Below are positions 32,516-44,345 of a stretch of 64,000 nt of DNA, one piece after another; position 1 is the first letter of the stretch; every line of letters starts with the position of its first letter. The translations under genes and the position numbers were made by a program. The notes under the pieces were generated by a model that was not told where the DNA came from, did not search any database, and saw only the letters and a list, made by a program, of their open reading frames with translations. This DNA is from Pseudoips prasinana (taxonomy: Eukaryota > Arthropoda > Insecta > Lepidoptera > Nolidae): positions 21,364,001-21,428,000 of the forward strand of contig OX621255.1 in the NCBI GenBank assembly GCA_951640165.1, in the 5' to 3' direction.

Positions 32516-32792
32516 CAATGCAAAGCCATTTGCCTGCTGGCGTGGTTGGCAAATGCTTGCTTTTCACGTCGGAGGTCGTGGGTTCGATTCCCACCCAGGA
32601 CAGATAATTGTGTGCATGAACATGTCTGTTTGTCCTGAGTCTGGGTGTAATGATCAATATAAGTATGTATTTTCAAAAAGAAAAGTGGTATATGTATTAT
32701 ATCAGGGATCTGGTTTCCATAGTACAAGCTCTGCTTAATGTGGGATCAGATGGCCGTGTGTTAATAATGTCCCAGGATATTATTATTATTTC
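32515..32792 (+). mobile_element. tRNA-headed SINE, full-length (copy 1)
   Basis: The head contains a B box ('ggttcgattcccaccc', about 32580) and an A-box-like 'tggcgtggttgg' upstream, then a body ('catgtctgtttgtcctgagt', 'caagctctgcttaatgtggg') ending in 'atattattattatt'. Minus-strand copy at 61942-62205 and a truncated plus copy at 59365-59495 define the family. It interrupts the DIRS gag/RT boundary. RNA polymerase III transcription is expected from the boxes. Confidence 0.85.
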
Positions 32793-32799
32793 GAGTCTG

Positions 32800-34260
32800 G
32801 CAAAATGCCAATAAAACTAAACAAGCCGAAATCAGAGATTCTGAGCGATTCTGTCCAAATAATTCCTCAGCCAAAAAGATGGGGGGAGGGGGAAGCAAGT
32901 ACAAAATGGGAGGAAAGTCGAGTAGTAAAAATAAATGACTCTACAGGATTTTCAGGCGGGTATCTAAGACTCTATCGACACACCTGGACTCGTTTCAATG
33001 TACCCAACGTAATATTGAAACTAATAACAGGTGTTCTAATTCCTTTCACCAAGGCACCTCCATTGGTTCTTCCAACCTTGTAGGTTTTAGCAAAATTTCA
33101 GACTCCAACATCACGTTTACTGTCAATCTTAAATTCAGAACTTGGTTCAATTGAGAGTTTTAGAACCCGCTCCCCTGACACCATCTTTCATATCTCCGCT
33201 GTTCATAATTTCCAAGATCGAGGGAAAAAATTCAAGTAAAGATGGCCATAACTTTTCTGACAACTGGATAGTTACGAAAAAATCGATTATGACACCGACG
33301 AGATTAATAAACCTTCAAGGAATCGTATGGGACACCAAATCCAACACCAAGTCCCTGCCCTTGGCCAAAAAAGATAATTTGTCGGAATTTGCTAGTGCGA
33401 CTTGCAGCCGGCAGTTGGAACCTAAAGCAGGCGCAACGCCTCTTAGGTCATCTCAACTTTGCGACTTTCATCACCCACCGGGGAAAGTTGCATTGTCGAG
33501 TCCTGCAGTACCACAGCAACAAGCTCAGGAGCTATTCCCACTTACAAAAACAGTATCCGGACGCGGTACGTACAGAGCTGGTACAGTGGTTGGGACACCT
33601 CAACTTTGCGACTTTCGTCACCCACCGGGGAAGGTTGCATTGTTGAGTCCTGCAGTACTACAGCAACAGCTCAGGAGATATTCCTACTTACAAAAGCAGT
33701 ATCCGGACGCGGTACGTACAGAGCTGGTACAGTGGTGGTTAGAGAACATCAGTCAGAGGACACCAGTTCATCCTCAGAGAATGGCCACGAACCTCGTCAT
33801 TACCGACGCGTCGGACATTCAATGAGGAGCCCTTGTCAACAACGAAATGGTAAAAGGGTCATTGGAACACCACCAGAGAAAATGGCACTGCAATTTGAAG
33901 GAGATGTATGCAGTGACAGCCGCCATATCCTCCAGAGCAACGTTGTTCTAAGACTCGACAGTAATTCTTCAGAACGACAACAGAACAGTAGTTTCTTATA
34001 TAAGGAACGAGGGAGGAACCCGGTCACGACAACTGCTGGTTCTGACTCAAAAACTGCTGGATCTGGTAGACCACTTCAATGTTGTACTTCTCCCCCTATA
34101 TTACCCCCACTATTTACCGGGACTGTTCAACACCGAAGCCGACCACCTCTCGCGCAATCGCGCCGGCTCAGAGTGGCATCTCACTGTAGAAGCAACCACA
34201 AAGCTGTTCTACCTGTGAGGAACACCAGACAGACTTGTTCGCGTCTCGGACCGCTCACGT
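32800..34260 (+). pseudogene. DIRS reverse transcriptase/RNase H remnant
   Basis: Frames spread over the region read 'GGYLRLYRHTWTRF', 'LQGIVWDTKSNTKSLPL', 'WNLKQAQRLLGHLNFATF' plus 'THRGKLHC' (RT thumb region), and an RNase H-like part ('LVITDASDIQWGAL', 'EMYAVTAAISS', 'QNDNRTVVSYIRNEGG', 'NTEADHLSR'). This order is characteristic of DIRS RT-RH. The YXDD region is lost. A 147-bp in-frame tandem duplication (33452-33598 and 33599-33745) repeats the 'LGHLNFATF...RTELVQW' section. Multiple frameshifts and stops prevent expression. Confidence 0.75.
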
Positions 34261-34689
34261 GGTAACAAACTATGTTACTCTAGTTCAGCAGATCTTGGCA
34301 CTATCGACTGGCATGGTTGTGACTGGCGCCACCCAGTCTGATACCCAAAGTGCTGGGCCACCTCAACTCGGCCTCAGGTCGGTACATAATAGTGGCACCC
34401 AAGTGGAAGAAGCCCTTTTTGACCTAAAAACACGTGCTCTAAAACGACCCGTGAAAATCCGAGATCTGAGCACCAGCCTGGTGGACACAATGACAATGTC
34501 ACCGCCAGTTGAAGTGAGCAATCTAAACCTGGAAGCTTGGCTCATTTCGGGTGGGACGCGCTGACGGATACATGAACATCGCAGGAGAAAATCTTATTAT
34601 TATCGTGCTGGAGAGGGTCTACTATAAAGGCATATGCCCCTATTTCGAATAAGAAGCTAGGGTTTTGTCAGGAAAATAGTATAAATTGT

Positions 34690-35480
34690 CGTGTACCTGA
34701 ACCGGCAAATGTGGCTAGATATCTCGGTTATCTGTATTTATCTCATGGTCTCTCCTACCGAACCATTTTAGTTCATAAATCGGCTATAGCATCTATTTGC
34801 GAAACTTTAACGAATATAAAAATAGCATCAAGCCCAATATTGAATTATATTCTCAAAGCTATTTCCTTGGCAAAGCCGGCTTCTCCTAAATTACCCATAT
34901 GGGATGCAAGAATTTTGGTTTCTTATTTAAATAATTACAATATAGATTTATATAGTCTATATCAAGTACCTAGGCACACTGCAGCCATTTTGCTGTTATC
35001 TTCGGGTTGCAGAGTACATGACCTTACTCGCTTACATGCTGACGGTGACCATTTTATTGATGTTGTTGGTTCTATTACCTTGTATCCCATATTTGAGTCG
35101 AAAACTGATTCATCTTTTTATCAACAATCAAGTTGGACATTTGTAGCTGCTCTTGACCCACACATCGATGCAATATACTGGTTACGCCCTCTTGTTAATA
35201 TGACACAATATCAGAGGAAATATATATATATATATAATCTTTTCTTAGCAACTAAAGACCCTACTAAACCAGCGATGATCGGTGATTGAATAAAACTTCT
35301 TTTAGCAGAGTCTGGTATTCAAGCCTCAGCCGGAAGTTGCGGAGCAGCAGTGTCATTTTTAAATTGGGTAGAAAATTACCACAATAATGATATTCTAGGT
35401 AAAGGTAACTGACAACATGAGCATAATTTTAGAAAATTCTATCAATAACATATTATTAATAGGTACATCAAATACAGATA
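34690..35480 (+). pseudogene. DIRS tyrosine recombinase remnant
   Basis: An open run of 192 codons (34711-35289) reads 'VARYLGYLYLSHGLSYRTI', 'VHKSAIASICETL', 'KPASPKLPIWDARIL', and the first catalytic-Arg box 'ILLLSSGCRVHDLTRLHAD'. After a stop at 35287 the same frame continues with 'GIQASAGSCGAAVSFLNW' and 'HNFRKFYQ', a decayed match to the C-terminal H..R..Y region. In DIRS this enzyme inserts the circular intermediate. The domain is inactive here. Confidence 0.8.
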
Positions 35481-35659
35481 TAACTTCTGAGACATCTCAG
35501 TCCGAGTAATTTCATACTAAATCTTAATATTTCATTGGAAGATATTTGGTTTATGTCAATTTGGATTATGTGGTTAATGCCTTGCTTCAATTAAATATAA
35601 CGAATCACATTGTTGCGTTTTTAAATAAATATTATTTTATGACAAATACAACCCACCAG

Positions 35660-35800
35660 GAGATAACAAACAGTCTCTCATAATGGACTTCGGACGTCAA
35701 TCGGAACACATAATATAAAAATTTTACCTTCCAATAAAATTTGTATTATGTTTCCTAAGACGTCCGAAGTCCAGATAATGTCTTCCTGGGGCTACATCCA
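35660..35800. repeat. DIRS internal complementary region
   Basis: It contains the reverse complement of both outer ends of the element joined head to head. Two inverted 'gacttcggacgtc'/'gacgtccgaagtcc' blocks flank the joint. Confidence 0.85.
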
Positions 35801-36026
35801 TCATTATGAGCCGAACAATGACACAATATGGCGGGTTGTCTTTGCTTGTCAGTTTAGTTCCAGAACGGAGCATAGGGGGCGCTGTAGGCACAGTTTAGAA
35901 AACGGAAGTAGTCAAATTTAGCGACCTGCACCGGAAATCAGACGATGTACTCTCTCTCTCATAATGGACTTCGGACGTCTTAGGAAACATAATACAAATT
36001 TTATTGGAAGGTAAAATTTTTATATT
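35799..36026 (-). repeat. DIRS right inverted terminal repeat
   Basis: This is the reverse complement of the left terminal repeat ('gcgggttgtctttgcttgtc', 'agggggcgctgtaggcacag'). It is extended by the right-specific outer end 'aaattttattggaaggtaaa'. Confidence 0.9.
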
Positions 36027-36690
36027 AATGGGTTAATTAAGTACCTACTTAAATTTTCGCGACAAAAAGAAGGTTGAACTCCACGTGTTACTCAAATTTT
36101 ATGTTGTATTTACCTTTAAATCTTTTGCCGCTTCCTTCGAGCATTTAGCTGTCAATGCTCAAAGGCCGCTTCCGAAAATGCTTTTGATACGTTAGAGCAC
36201 ATTGCCGGAACATTGCAACGCTAATGTTTTCATACTTAGACAGTAATTTGCTCAGTTTCAAAATACACCAGTCATTCTGATATCAGGCTGATATGGCCCA
36301 CTAACTTTTTGTAATAACTCTAGTATTGTAAAAGCACATTGCTTTAAATTTTACGCACATGCTTCACTTTGCTAGAGCATTGTTTCTTGTGTATAGAATC
36401 ACTGTTTTGTAACGTACACTCGTCATCTTGATATACACAAATATTAGCATATCAGAATTCGTTTGATTAATGAACCAACTAATAGAAGTAAATTGGTCAC
36501 CTTATCGCGAGCGCCGAGCGGGGTACTTCTATTGGCTAATTAACTATTACAAAATAAAATAAAAAGTTCTGTACACTCTTGCAGATTATTTTAATTTCCT
36601 TCCTACCAAATAAGAAAAAGGCAGGAAATTTTGTTTGGGATTAAAGGGTTGCCAAACAAGGTGGTATTTGAATAACAAACGTTTTAGCCA
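36027..36690. other. Unassigned stretch
   Basis: No ORF, array or known repeat is recognised. Confidence 0.4.
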
Positions 36691-36702
36691 GTAATTTTAA
36701 GG

Positions 36703-36780
36703 GAAATAAATAACAAATCCTTTATTTGAACGAATCAAACCATCCGTTCAAATAAAGATCTGTTATTTCTCTTAATTTCT
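36703..36780. repeat. Imperfect hairpin
   Basis: 'aataacaaatcctttatttg' is followed, ~20 nt later, by an inverted mate ending 'gttatttctctt'. The arms are about 24 bp with 2-3 mismatches. Confidence 0.7.
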
Positions 36781-36807
36781 AATCCAGTACAAAATAAAAC
36801 ATATTAT

Positions 36808-36913
36808 ATAGGCATGGCCTAATTCAGATTACAGACTGAGGAGCGTTCCATATAAGGGGTACTCCTTATATGGAACGCTCCTCAGTCTGTAATCTGAATT
36901 AGGCCATGCCTAT
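36808..36913. repeat. Perfect hairpin, 50-bp arms and 6-nt loop
   Basis: 36808-36857 is exactly complementary to 36864-36913 around 'ggtact'. There is no mismatch in the arms. No ORF. The tight loop and perfect arms could be a recent snap-back duplication, a foldback element or a small-RNA precursor. Confidence 0.95.
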
Positions 36914-37850
36914 CGTTACATTATTGTGGTGAGAATATTACAATCTACGTCACCCTATGACGCTACAACTGACGTCACGGAGAAGGGGCTACTTGTCGGG
37001 AGTTGCGTCATTCGGTTACGTAACGGGGTGGCGTTCTCTTTACCAGGGCAGCATTAACAGTTAAGAGATTGATTTAAAAAGCTTTCAAAAGTAAGGAAAC
37101 CTGTTTAAATGATTAAGTTATTTTTTTTAATTCTTCTATTTATTAAATCATATTTAATCAAAAGATACGAGAAAGTTAAATATATATATATATACATGCG
37201 GACGTAACTGAATTATTGTTACAATAATAATTACTGCTTAAATAAATATAGTTACAAAGGTTTTCAAGAATAACTTTTGCGTGATAAGAATAATAACTTA
37301 GCTAATGAGTATTCAACCAATTTTTATAAATAGTTTTATCAAACTAGGTCGTAGAAAAATATTTAAGATTATTTCGACAAATACGTTTTCGTATAAGCGA
37401 TAATTACTTAAATGAAACCTAACTACAGTGACTACGTCGGGCACCGCATTTTGATCACGATTGTTGCCGGGAATTATACGAAGTAATGTAAACAAACCTT
37501 CGCCGACAGAGAGTCGTTTACGGACCGCTGTGTAAGGGGAAAGTATCTATTAGGGGGGAAGGAAAAAGGGAAGATTATTTTCAGTATCACGAAGTAGGGT
37601 TTTCCCTCTACTTCGGGAACAATTAAAAAGCAACGAGAGGTAGAGTGGTTCGAATTATCTGTTGCCAATCACTACCACACATCTAATGCTTAGTTTTCTA
37701 AGGATTCAACAAGTATTTCATTCAGGAATTCATTAATTTTCCGGCCTGGTCCGTGGTTTCGTTTGTGCTTGAGAGGTGATAAATTGAAATTGTGAAAAAT
37801 TAAATTCGACGAAATTTAATTAGTTACTGTGTAGTTACTCAATGGAAACT
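36914..37850. other. Unassigned stretch
   Basis: Non-coding by inspection. A short TA run is at 37183-37192 and no known repeat is seen. Confidence 0.4.
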
Positions 37851-38182
37851 AGTGAAAAGGTTACAAATCTTTTTATGTACTATTAAATCTCTCTTACCAA
37901 AAGCAATTTTGTTAAACGTAGAGCTAGGCAAGGTCACTTATGGGGCGAAGATACATTTGCGATTTGGGGTGATAGTGCCGATAGTTACTAGAGGTGCAGT
38001 ATTGACAGGAAGTTCTATCTTTTCCACCACCTTTACTACTGTTTACTTCTTAATTTTAGTGATACATATTTCTAGAGATACCGTGAATGAGTCCCGTGTT
38101 GAGCGCCATTAGTATTATTCAAACTTTTGGCGCCCAATATCTTTATATCAAATTTAAAAACCTGATATTTTATATTTTAACT

Positions 38183-38395
38183 AGCGGCCCGGTACGTGCT
38201 TCGCTACGCTTTTAAGTATTAGTACAAATTGTTTGTATATGTATATATCTTTATCAAGACTTTTTTTAAATTTTCTCTACGTACTAACCTTCCCTGGACT
38301 TCCACGAATAATTCAAGACCAAGATTAGCCAAATCGGTAAAGGCGTTGTTGAGTTATAACATTACAACGAAAAGTGGCATTGATTTTTATATATA
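38183..38395 (-). mobile_element. Helitron-like element (copy B)
   Basis: It begins 'CTAGcggcccggtacgtgct', the complement of the terminus of copy A at 690-956, and stays similar through 'ttccacgaataattcaagac' to 'ggcattgatttttatata'. Confidence 0.65.
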
Positions 38396-38404
38396 GATAT
38401 AATA

Positions 38405-38552
38405 TAAAATTTAAAAAGAGTCTTGAAAAAGTATAAAATCGTAGTTTTTACTAGCTAGCAATTTAAAATATTTTTTTGTTTGAATAAATGAACCTAATAA
38501 TCATTTTTTTTATTACTATGCCTTATACGTAGCGAAGCACGTACCGGGCCGT
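38405..38552 (+). mobile_element. Helitron-like 3' fragment (copy C)
   Basis: Matches 805-950 ('agtttttactagctagcaat' to 'gtaccgggccg') in direct orientation. It is 5' truncated and lies tail-out against copy B, so the two form an inverted pair. Confidence 0.65.
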
Positions 38553-38689
38553 ATAGATATAAAATTGAGTGCCGAAGCACCCATTTGGGACAAATACAAA
38601 TAAAAAAAAATACAGCATGGTGTGTTAATATAATGGAGCCTCGAGTGGATTGTATAATTTTGAGTCCCAACACCGCGACGCGGTTGCAG

Positions 38690-38755
38690 AGCTGTGAACA
38701 CATATAGGGCCGGATACCCCGTGGTTCGATGTGTTCGATTCTCACCCGCATTTAT
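38690..38755 (+). repeat. Possible tRNA-like SINE fragment
   Basis: 'gtgttcgattctcacccgc' resembles a B box next to 'ggataccccgtggttcg'. There is no second copy in the window and no tail, so this is weak. Confidence 0.25.
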
Positions 38756-38829
38756 ACAACTCATTTTAAAGATGCCTGGAAATAGGCAATTATATTATTT
38801 ATTTACTAATTTAAGTAAAAAAATTAAAA

Positions 38830-39097
38830 TGTGTTACACGCGTTAGAAGTTATACTTCTTTGGCGTATGGAAAAAAAATAACTAAAATGCAGTAGTGATT
38901 AACGATAAATATTAAAATTAATCAAAAAGATTTTATTTAAATAAAAATACTAGAATATACAACTTGAACATAGTTATCAATTTTCATACCACCTAGAACT
39001 AACTTCATGCTGTTAAATTTAGGTGTCAGTGTGCGCGCGCATCGTAAAAATTCACTCTCATCATTTTTCTCCATCGCGCCAAAAGAAGTATAACTTC
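38830..39097. mobile_element. MITE with AGAAGTTATACTTCT termini (copy 2)
   Basis: The ends are 'acacgcgttagaagttatac' and 'gccaaaagaagtataacttc'. It is inverted relative to copy 1 at 29964-30215 and has a single, unduplicated 'taggtgtcagtgtgcgcgcg' core. Confidence 0.8.
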
Positions 39098-39686
39098 GAA
39101 AATATCAATGAGCAATCAGTACAGCGCCAGCGGTGCCTGCGGTGCTCACAAGGTTAAGGAGTATAAAGTCTGTGAACATTTTGAAATTGGACGCTGGATT
39201 TAAATCTTTGAAAGCACACAGGCTGAGTTTTAGGAGATAGTTTAAATTTTGCTTCTTTAAATTGTACGTGATTGAATATAATATTTACGTTACATTATTA
39301 ATTTTGTATCTCAAATTAAATTATATTACTTTTAGTAAATTTATTAAAGCTTAGTAGTTGTGCACCAACATATAAAGTGTTATCCACTGCACCGTCACAT
39401 ACCTATCATTTAACATTGCGACTGGTTACTAATGAGTGACATATGCTTCGATTTTTCTCTTACAACACGTACGCCTGTCGCATGTCGTAGCATCATTCAA
39501 ATAATGTCGAAGATTTATCGACTTTGGGCAACCGCCGCGCCGCAACGATACGGCATGGCGGCACCGATGCGATGAGTTGGAAAAGTACTAGGGCTGTAGT
39601 AAAGGCGGGAGATGTCTATTGACAGTACAAAATTTTGGCCTAGTGAAGGTAAAAAATCGGTGCTACCTATTTTGCCATTTCAATAT

Positions 39687-39939
39687 AAGAATATAGCTGG
39701 TTAAAATTTTCTTAGCCATGAAGTATTAACTGTTACGCGAAATAATAAAAACCTAACAAAAGCAAAATATAAAGAGATTCCTTTGAATCTCTTTATATTT
39801 TGCTTTTGTTAGGTTTTTATTATTTAGCTGCTATTTGCTTGTATTTATCATAACCGCGTAACAATTGCCACAATATTTAAGTATGTACCTAATCTGTTAA
39901 TACTTCATGGCTAAGAAAATTTTAACCAGCTATATTCTT
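39687..39939. repeat. Nested foldback, 253 bp
   Basis: The outer arms 39687-39730 and about 39896-39939 are inverted copies ('aagaatatagctggttaaaa' side). The inner arms 39740-39780 and 39785-39825 are a perfect 41-bp inverted pair around the 4-nt loop 'cttt'. The right side has extra, unpaired sequence between inner and outer arms. No ORF. Confidence 0.9.
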
Positions 39940-42070
39940 ACTTTCATTTAAAACCATTACAAAAATATGCTACAATTAAACTGAGTAGTTGTACCAATAG
40001 ATAGCCTGATCAATGAAATTAATACTGGTAGCGTTTATATGATAATGAACGTAATATAATAAACGGGCGACACCACAGCTACACCACTTAATCGGGTTTA
40101 AAACTGAATCAGGTTAAATTATACCAAAAGTCACCACCGTTCAGCAAGCTACTAGGGTCGCATAAACGGATGGAAGTATTGAACGCTCTCGCTGTACATG
40201 CGCTGTACACAGCACTAGGAAACTAAGGTGGCGCGTATTCTAAAACGAAACTCAGATCGAAGCTTTATCTCAAACGTTTCTTGAAATTAGGATACGGGCG
40301 AAGTAAAGAATGTTTAATTTTGAGGTTAATGTCGAATTGATATTTATAGATTGAGGTACCTAAATTGGGACCCATGCGTAACATGGCACATAGGCTTTCA
40401 TTATTAATACTGATTGGCTGTCAGCTCCTGAAGTGTGAAGTCAAGCAGGGTTTCCTACGCAGTAAAAGTTATAAATATTCAATATGTATGAATCCAATCT
40501 CTGAGATTCTCACTTGAAATCTTACAAGTTATTTATAAATCAGATCGGTTAATCCACCGTTAATTCACACTTAAACTCACTTACTTACCTACTTATTACT
40601 TAAACTTATTGACACTTATTAATTATTATAAAATGAATAGATAATATTTTAGAAACTGTTTATGTAAACAGTTTCTCAATGTAAGTTACTGAAATGTTAC
40701 TACTTATTACTTACTTAAGTACCGATTCAGGACTTAATTTTCACTCCTAGCAACGTTTGATGTAATCATTGTTTCAGTGGAAACAACTTACCTAACGTAC
40801 ACGAGGTTCCCCTACTCTACGTTAACAACGCCGGTTGGGCATGGGCGGGATTGAATGAATCGTGGTTGGTTGATAGCGAATGTGTTTTCAGCCACTTACC
40901 AGGATGGCACGACTAGCAAGGAGATATATTTACAGTGTTTTCAACGGGTCTTCCACCTGCTACGTGTAAACTGAAACACATAAGTTGAGGGGTAAAGCCG
41001 GGGTGAATCGATTATTATTTGTTAGCCGTTAGGAAACTTCAGGCTGATACTAGAGCGTCATACTAGCGAGGTGTATTTTTTCAGCCCCGAGCCAATGTAA
41101 GTGCTATGAGAATCTATATGAAATTCGTTGTGTGAATCAATTTTTATTTGTTAACCGATAGGAGACTTCAGGCTGCTACTAGGGCGGCATACTACCGAAG
41201 AGCGTATTTTCAGTTCGTATTATGGTTTCACTCCCACTACGCCTGTAAGCAAAACGACATTCAATAGGCTGCACACATGAAACCAAGGTGTGTGTCCCGG
41301 TCATTATCTTCCAGTTTATATGTGGTTACAACACATGAACACGCACGGGTACATACAGGCCGTAGTTATAGGGAATGGGGTTTGTGTTTGCCGTTAGCAG
41401 AGCGAAACTTCAGCTTGCTATTAGGGTAGCATGAACGATGAGGGGTGATTTTTCAGTATTTCCAACAGGCTACGATGAAATTCATAGTACCGAGACGAGT
41501 CACGTCCCGTCTTTTCGCGTAGTACGGTATTTTCAAGACATCGTTTATACAATAAAGTCAACTAACACAAATTCAGAGCTAATGCAGGAAGTGCTGCTCA
41601 CAAACTCATCAATTTCGTGCGTAGAATATTCTCTTTATGTAGCACATGCGCGTTGCGTAGCACATTTACGTAGCACTTTACAACATAATTACTACGACTA
41701 ACTGTAGAGTCTTAACATCATCGGTGCACGTAGTTATTATGTAACCGCTACGGTTTTGTAAGGACGACACTTCAAATAGATTTTGGGAAACTAAGGCTAC
41801 ACAATTGCGGCCATTATTTGAAAAATAAGTTAAGAAGTCGTAGTTTGTAAAATAGAAGTTTTAACCGTATTTCGATGCAATTTCACTGTCAAAGTAAATC
41901 TGAATGTCATTTAATTTCTCATGATAATAAATTAGAAAAAACGTGGAAACGCTAAATACGCCTCATGTTATGCTGATTATAATTTACATATTTAATCGTA
42001 ATTAACCATAGAACTATTTGATGTCATCAATAAGTCAAACGTAACGAATCTCGGGTCTACAAAATTATAG
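39940..42070. other. Non-coding host-like sequence carrying several dispersed-motif copies
   Basis: There is no recognisable ORF. The recurrent motif TACTAGGG..GCATAAACGG..GAG (see findings) occurs near 40151, 40208, 40894, 41048, 41176 and 41420. Confidence 0.5.
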
Positions 42071-42074
42071 ATAT

Positions 42075-42140
42075 TAAACACATAGATGCCTCTAAGGGCG
42101 CGGGACCTGATTCTATTCCACCATTGTTTATAAAACGCTG
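42075..42140 (+). pseudogene. LINE RT scrap
   Basis: The plus frame reads 'DASKGAGPDSIPPLFIKRC', matching the conserved 'DHSKGPGPDSIPAVFLKRT' of the intact Jockey-like ORF2. It is only ~22 codons long and ends in unrelated sequence. Confidence 0.7.
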
Positions 42141-42225
42141 TTTTTGCAGCAGGTAATTTCACAAGTAGTTGACACATTCAAATGCGTTCATGAAGAGAAT
42201 TTCAAAAGTTTCGACACAATTTCTA

Positions 42226-42313
42226 TATCAATTCGATACCTCATTTAGACATATACCTACATATATACATGTTCTAGATGTAACTTCTATATATATGAGG
42301 TATCGAATTGATA
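42226..42313. repeat. Hairpin with perfect 19-bp arms
   Basis: 'tatcaattcgatacctcat' at 42226-42244 pairs exactly with 42295-42313 across a 50-nt loop. Confidence 0.85.
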
Positions 42314-42660
42314 ACTTCCATCTTTTACATGATTGTGGACACGTCAGGCATTAAAGTTAATGTCGACAAGAACTACATGCAATACATTTCAACTTGTCAA
42401 ACTAATCATTTATGAAGAAAAGTTGAAGTCATATGATACTTTATATTTATAAAACAGACCGCCACGGAGTTACAGCTCCGCTGTAATGGGGCGAGATTTC
42501 AGGTTTGTACCAGGGCGGCATAATGGCCGAGAAATATATTTTCAGCATCTTCATTTCAAGGCATTTATTATTTCATTCGACTTGAAAATTTCTTGTTGCA
42601 GGGCCAAATTGAATATGCTTTGATTATTGATGGAAGAGTGGGTTAGGTACGTAAATTCCT

Positions 42661-43290
42661 TTGTATGTGAAATTGATCAGATCCGGTGAATATAAATTAT
42701 TTGATGAATTAATAATATCTAATATAATTAATAAAAATTATAATATATTTCCGTTACCCACAACAGTGTGTAAAAAGAAAGTCTATAACTGGCTTCAGAC
42801 TTTGAACTATGAGGAGACGGAAAAATTAATAAGAGTAAATGTATTATAATATTACATGATCTTCCCTATACGTAAAATGCTCCCATAGCTCACTTCTTTT
42901 CTTCACAAATGTGTATGGTTCACTTACCTACTCAAACAACCATACCATACACTCACACACATACATCAACACACATTCTGCTCACGATGAGGTTTTTTCT
43001 AGATATTTTATATTGTTATTTTATGATTTATTTTCTTTTAGTTTAATATACCTAGTAGTTTTTAAGTTTAATAGGCGACTTATCTGCCACGTTCCTTCCA
43101 AAGGATAGTAAATGTGCAAACTTGTGAGGGCACTGGTACCCATAACACAAGTTAAATCTTACCTTGGGTACCAGAGTTCAACTAGTCTACTTACTTTTTG
43201 CTTGTACATCATAAAAAAGGATTTATTGTAAGTGGTTCTTGTACAATTATCTGGGAAATAAATAAACTAATTATTATTCTTAAAAAAAAA
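42661..43290 (+). mobile_element. LINE 3'-terminal fragment
   Basis: A short coding end ('FPLPTTVCKKKVYNWLQTL', 'EETEKLI') is followed by a 3' UTR with 'cttgggtaccagagttcaac' and an 'aataaactaattattattct' tail. This looks like the terminal part of a lepidopteran non-LTR element. The clade is not determined and there is no second copy in the window. Confidence 0.45.
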
Positions 43291-44345
43291 TCTCAAGTGA
43301 CAGAACCTATAAAGGCACTGGCTACAAATAGCTTATACCAATGTACAACTCTTAAGCAGTACCATTAAGAGCCATTTCACAAAATGATTACGCTCGCGCC
43401 GCGCGCCGTACTAATCGGCGCCCACTCGCTCGTGTATCGTAATTTATTGTAGTTTAAACTGATGTTCAAATCGATATTATGGCAAATTAATTGCAAATAT
43501 TAAAAAAAAATCTGTAGAATTCGATTCTACAAAGAACATAGTTTATTTTGGTATAATTTTATTTTAGTAATTACGCTTTATTTAAACCAAAAATCAATAT
43601 GAAATTTAAAAAAAAAACTTAAAATTGGTGTAAGGTTTTATTTTTTAACTAATTAATGGTAACAAAATTCAAGAATCTGTTACATTAAACGAGGAATAAA
43701 ATATATGTCTCATGCTGAATGTATGTTTTTAGCTTAGTTTATAAGTATTATTGCTAGATACAGGACTTTGAAATTGACTCTGCGGCGATTTTTCATTAAA
43801 ATGGTTGTGGGAGATGAATCAATACAGAACAAGCAAATTTTTTTGGTAAATGTGATACATTAAACGTCAACAAAAACGATTTTTCCATATTTAACATGTA
43901 TTCAATAATTTCTGGGTATTACTTAAGATGGTAATATAGGAGCCCAAAATCTTAGAAATTCGCGCGAAAACGTGAAATGGCTCTTAAGAAGCCACCCAAT
44001 AATTAAGAAAACGAATGTTATTTATATTAGAAAATAAATACAAGAAATAACTTATTAGGCGTTTCTGGTCAAATAATGGGAAAGTACCAATGTAGAGTCA
44101 GCCGTTACGTACGGGGTGCCTTTCAGCTACTAGGGTATTATAAATGGCAAGAGTAAGCAGAATCGAGTAGTACTAGAGAGCTGCATAAGGTGGGTTAACT
44201 AAGTCTCTTAAACGAATCCTAATCGCTTGCTTGGAAACCGTTCAGAACCGTTGTTAGAAATGTAGAATTATAGATGTAAAGACGTAGAAATTAAATTATA
44301 TTTATGGAGTCGATCTGAACTGACTGAAGAAATTATAAAAAACAA
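43291..44345. other. Unassigned stretch
   Basis: AT-rich and non-coding. One dispersed-motif copy is near 44128. Confidence 0.4.

Larger units (their letters stand above)
31431..36026 (+). mobile_element. DIRS-type tyrosine-recombinase retrotransposon (about 4.6 kb)
   Basis: The left terminal repeat at 31431-31615 is inverted at about 35799-35990. Internal region 35660-35800 contains, back to back, the complement of the extreme left end ('gacgtcaatcggaacacata') and of the extreme right end ('aaattttaccttccaataaa' through 'cctaagacgtc'). That is the internal complementary region used to form the circular DIRS intermediate. Between them, in order, are gag-like, RT/RNase H and tyrosine recombinase sequences on the plus strand, all broken. 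No target duplication is expected for this class. Confidence 0.9.

Noticed and set aside
33142..34265. Overlapping ORFs of 227 and 268 codons as new genes
   Set aside because: They are partly off-frame readings of the DIRS RT/RNase H remnant; the domain-bearing frame switches between them.
42661..42849. Small host gene
   Set aside because: The following sequence looks like a LINE 3' UTR and tail, so it is better explained as a LINE coding end.
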